Assembly: GCA_905210385.1 (NCBI GenBank)
Contig: CAJLWS010000056.1
Coordinates: 1-8,359, forward strand
DNA: 8,359 nt
Source of the DNA: an uncultured Eubacteriales bacterium
GTDB taxonomy: Bacteria; Bacillota; Clostridia; Oscillospirales; Oscillospiraceae
Direction: 5' to 3'
A program made the translations under genes and the position numbers. The notes under the pieces were generated by a model. That model did no database searches. It saw nothing but the letters and a program-made list of their open reading frames with translations, and was not told the DNA's origin. Shown here piece by piece: positions 6,673 through 8,359 of this stretch; within the stretch, counting starts at the first letter, position 1, and each line of letters starts with the position of its first letter.

Positions 6673-7707
6673 TCACCGTTCGATCTGGCGGACCGATTGC
6701 CGCTCCACCAGCTGGAGCGGCAAAATCTCCTCCTGCTTAGTCAGGTTTGGATCTTTGATATGCTTGAGCAGCAGCTCCACCGCCTTCTGACCCTTCAGGG
6801 GGATCTGCTGGCGGACTGTAGTCAACCCAGGCGTGAGGTATTGGGAGACCTCCAGATCATCAAATCCGATAATGGAGATGTCGTCTGGCACCCGCAATCC
6901 CCCATCATAGAACCCCTTGTTGGCGCCAATGGCCAGAATGTCCGCAGCGGCTACCACCGCAGTGGCCGGCAAACGCATGGCCATCAGTTTTTGAGCCTGC
7001 GCCACTCCGCTGGCATAGTCAATCTGCCCCTCAAAGACATATTCCGATCGGAACTCAACGGAAAACTCAGCTAAAGCCTTGCGATATCCGGACAGCCGCT
7101 TCTTCATAACTCCGTTTTCCTTCATCTGGCCGACAAAAAAGGCGATATTCCGGTGTCCCTTCTCCAACACGTAGTGGGTGGCGAGATAGCTGCCATAGGC
7201 ATCATCGATCCGTACATTATGGTAGTAATAATCGTTGCAATAACTGTCAATGAGCACGATGGGGATCTGGCTCTGCTTCATCTGCTGATAGAAGCCGTCC
7301 GGGTACATCCCAATGACAATGATCCCATCCAGATTCCGCTGCTTGGCCAGGGTCAGATAGCTCTCGTTGGCATCGGTAGCCGAGATGAGGATATGGTAAC
7401 CATTCTGGCGCGCGTGGTACTCGATGCTGCCCAGCACTTCGCTGTAAAAGCTATTTTGAAACATCAACCGGTCTCCCGGCTCCGTCTGGGGAACGACCAC
7501 CCCGATGAGCTTGGAGTCCTTGGTCGCGCTGCTCAGCGTCCGCGCGGCGATGTTGGGGGTGTAGCCCAGCCGCTGGATGGCCTGCTCTACCCTCTGGCGC
7601 GTCTCCTCGGAAATCGGTCGTTTCCCGCTCAGCACATAGGAGACTGCCGCACTGGTGACACCCGCCTCCCTGGCGACATCCTTCATGGTAACGCGGTTAG
7701 ATGACAT
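6673..7707 (-). CDS. LacI-family transcriptional repressor
   Basis: A DNA-binding sugar-sensing regulator (344 aa, normal length). The N-terminal helix-turn-helix is at 7-27 (TMKDVAREAGVTSAAVSYVL). SGKRPISEETRQRVEQAI follows, then the hinge helix PNIAARTLSS (51-60), where Leu58 matches the leucine that wedges into the central CG step of LacI-type operators. The periplasmic-binding-protein-like domain runs from about 66 to 335 and includes NLDGIIVIG (125-133), GHRNIAFFVG (184-193), AADILAIGA (254-262) and IIGFDDLEVSQYLTPGLTTVRQ (279-300). It is transcribed divergently from the gene at 7893. A palindrome with a central CG lies in the leader of each, so it most likely represses both itself and that gene until an imported sugar releases it. 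GGGGTGAT upstream of the ATG is the ribosome site. Confidence 0.95.
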   Translation of the reverse strand: MSSNRVTMKDVAREAGVTSAAVSYVLSGKRPISEETRQRVEQAIQRLGYTPNIAARTLSSATKDSKLIGVVVPQTEPGDRLMFQNSFYSEVLGSIEYHARQNGYHILISATDANESYLTLAKQRNLDGIIVIGMYPDGFYQQMKQSQIPIVLIDSYCNDYYYHNVRIDDAYGSYLATHYVLEKGHRNIAFFVGQMKENGVMKKRLSGYRKALAEFSVEFRSEYVFEGQIDYASGVAQAQKLMAMRLPATAVVAAADILAIGANKGFYDGGLRVPDDISIIGFDDLEVSQYLTPGLTTVRQQIPLKGQKAVELLLKHIKDPNLTKQEEILPLQLVERQSVRQIER

Positions 7708-7726
7708 GTGGCATCACCCCATTTTA

Positions 7727-7740
7727 TTTAATCGCTTAAA
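7727..7740. promoter_or_regulatory. LacI-type operator O1 (repressor/transport side)
   Basis: TTTAATCGCTTAAA is a 14-bp near-palindrome centred on CG at 7733-7734, with only the two bases flanking TCG/CG mispaired (A/T against C/G). It differs by one base from the perfect site at 7858-7873. It begins 16 bases downstream of the -10 box of the minus-strand promoter, so a bound repressor would block the leader just after the start point. Confidence 0.8.
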
Positions 7741-7755
7741 CTCCCTTGTGAGTGA

Positions 7756-7784
7756 ATCATATCAAATTATGCTAGGGTTGTCAA
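7756..7784 (-). promoter_or_regulatory. promoter of the repressor-transport operon
   Basis: On the minus strand TTGACA (7784-7779) and TATGAT (7761-7756) are separated by exactly 17 bases, a near-consensus vegetative promoter. The expected start is about 7749, giving a leader of roughly 40 bases. Since no other promoter is seen before the transporter, this one probably serves the whole six-gene operon. Confidence 0.85.
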
Positions 7785-7801
7785 GGGTTAAATTCGCATT
7801 T

Positions 7802-7819
7802 TCAACAAATAGTTGTTGA
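7802..7819. promoter_or_regulatory. inverted repeat over the -35 of the divergent promoter
   Basis: TCAACAA (7802-7808) and TTGTTGA (7813-7819) form a perfect 7-bp inverted repeat with a four-base spacer. It overlaps the -35 box of the + strand promoter and is unlike the TTTAATCG operators. It may be the site of a second regulator, but could be chance in AT-rich DNA. Confidence 0.4.
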
Positions 7820-7843
7820 CTTATCGCCGAGATATGGTATAGT
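7816..7843 (+). promoter_or_regulatory. promoter of the divergent gene
   Basis: TTGACT (7816-7821), a 16-base spacer and TATAGT (7838-7843) form a good vegetative promoter. A TG at 7835-7836 gives an extended -10, which would compensate for the short spacer. The start is expected near 7850, just ahead of the operator at 7858-7873. Confidence 0.8.
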
Positions 7844-7857
7844 TAAATCATCCATAT

Positions 7858-7873
7858 ATTTAATCGATTAAAT
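7858..7873. promoter_or_regulatory. LacI-type operator O2 (divergent gene side)
   Basis: ATTTAATCGATTAAAT is a perfect 16-bp palindrome with a central CG, the classic form of a LacI-family operator. It starts 15 bases after the -10 box and lies in the early leader, so binding would block initiation or early elongation. Its centre is 132 bp from that of the companion site at 7727-7740, so a looped complex is possible if the repressor can tetramerise. Confidence 0.88.
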
Positions 7874-7892
7874 TTTATTGTGAGGGATTGCC

Positions 7893-8359
7893 ATGCAAAC
7901 GCGTTATCTCCCCACCGGAAACGAATGGATCTCCCTGCCCACGCTCCAGGAGCACACCGGGGCACTGGAGTCCTTTTCCTTCCTCCACATGGGCTACAAG
8001 GGCTTGGTCGAGCAGCGGGGCTCCGGCGCGCTCCCGCTGATGATGCCCTTTTTTGAGGCGGACGGAAAACAGGAGCCGCTCCAGCAGCTCACCTGGACCA
8101 GAAAGAGTGATTGGATCCCCACATTTCATGCTGCCGCCGGACCCCTGGCAGTGGAGGGAATGCTCCTGGCCCCCGTGGGGGAGCGGGGCTTTCTCTATCA
8201 GTTAACGGCGCGCGCCGCAGCGGACGCCCCCGTCCCCTGTACCTTTGGACTGGAGGGCTGTTGGGCCTCCTCCTGGCACTGTGTGAATCAGGACAAGGAG
8301 ATCGACGGGAAAAAGTACTGCTACCCCAGCGGCTGGAATGAGAGCCTGATCTTTGACCT
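7893..8359 (+). CDS. N-terminal part of a probable carbohydrate-active enzyme (cut by window end)
   Basis: The frame opens at ATG 7893, seven bases after a GAGGG ribosome site (7882-7886), and stays open to the window end (155 codons, no stop). It begins MQTRYLPTGNEWISLPTLQE and has no signal peptide, so it is probably cytoplasmic. The segment is rich in Trp and in short alternating strands, for example LAVEGMLLAPVGERGFLYQL at about 85-104. This resembles the N-terminal beta-sandwich of multi-domain glycosidases with an alpha/alpha barrel. That is an impression, not a family assignment, and no catalytic residues are in view. Placement behind a matching operator, divergent from the repressor, strongly suggests it belongs to the same sugar pathway. 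It is a candidate for the phosphorylase or second hydrolase that the operon seems to need. Confidence 0.7.
   Translation, partial: MQTRYLPTGNEWISLPTLQEHTGALESFSFLHMGYKGLVEQRGSGALPLMMPFFEADGKQEPLQQLTWTRKSDWIPTFHAAAGPLAVEGMLLAPVGERGFLYQLTARAAADAPVPCTFGLEGCWASSWHCVNQDKEIDGKKYCYPSGWNESLIFD

Noticed and set aside
6491..6676. 61-codon frame starting with GTG that overlaps the repressor stop
   Set aside because: No ribosome site precedes the GTG, and the frame crosses both hairpins. Only the shorter TTG version has a ribosome site, and it is kept as a weak finding.
5104..7074. Long + strand open frame opposite the binding protein and repressor (656 codons)
   Set aside because: It is the antisense shadow of two clear minus-strand genes, has no family motifs, and its length follows from the GC-rich codon pattern on the other strand.
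7875..8129. 84-codon minus-strand frame opposite the divergent gene
   Set aside because: It is a shadow of the + strand gene, and it would run into the operator and promoter region without a control site of its own.

Overview
The window reads as a chromosomal carbohydrate-utilisation locus from a moderately high-GC, low-redundancy Firmicute. An Oscillospiraceae-like gut anaerobe is the best guess (inference only). The reasons are strong AGGAGG-type ribosome sites, GC-rich coding sequence with AT-rich control regions, a LacI-family/CUT1 ABC/glycosidase operon architecture, and a cytoplasmic beta-phosphoglucomutase of the Lactococcus type. No rRNA, complete tRNA, CRISPR array, transposase or integrase is visible.

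Left edge (1-685): the last ~34 codons of an unidentified + strand gene end at 105. They are followed by a 16-bp perfect hairpin terminator (124-159) and then about 500 bases with no convincing gene. That stretch holds an imperfect long inverted repeat (218-286), GAGCCG repeats and a tiny ORF of doubtful reality.

Main operon (7784 down to 686, minus strand): a near-consensus promoter with a LacI-type operator just downstream drives a LacI-family repressor. After a ~200-base gap carrying two tandem hairpins come a sugar-binding lipoprotein, two CUT1 permeases, a GH31 alpha-glycosidase and a beta-phosphoglucomutase. A GC-rich hairpin with an interrupted T tract separates the binding protein from the permeases. 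From the permeases to pgmB the genes overlap or are 1-4 bases apart, so they are very likely translated in coupling. No transporter ATPase is present, so a shared MalK/MsiK-type ATPase elsewhere is expected.

Right edge (7708-8359): a 185-base divergent control region holds two back-to-back promoters. Each has a TTTAATCG(A/C)TTAAA-type palindrome at nearly the same distance downstream of its -10. The + strand promoter reads into a gene (from 7893, cut by the window end) that I do not firmly recognise; its setting suggests a carbohydrate-active enzyme.

Working model: an oligosaccharide, probably an alpha-glucoside, is bound outside the cell and imported. Inside it is cleaved by the GH31 enzyme and perhaps by the divergent gene product. 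Any beta-glucose 1-phosphate is converted to glucose 6-phosphate by PgmB. The repressor controls both directions and itself. The presence of pgmB implies an inverting phosphorylase that is not identified in this window.
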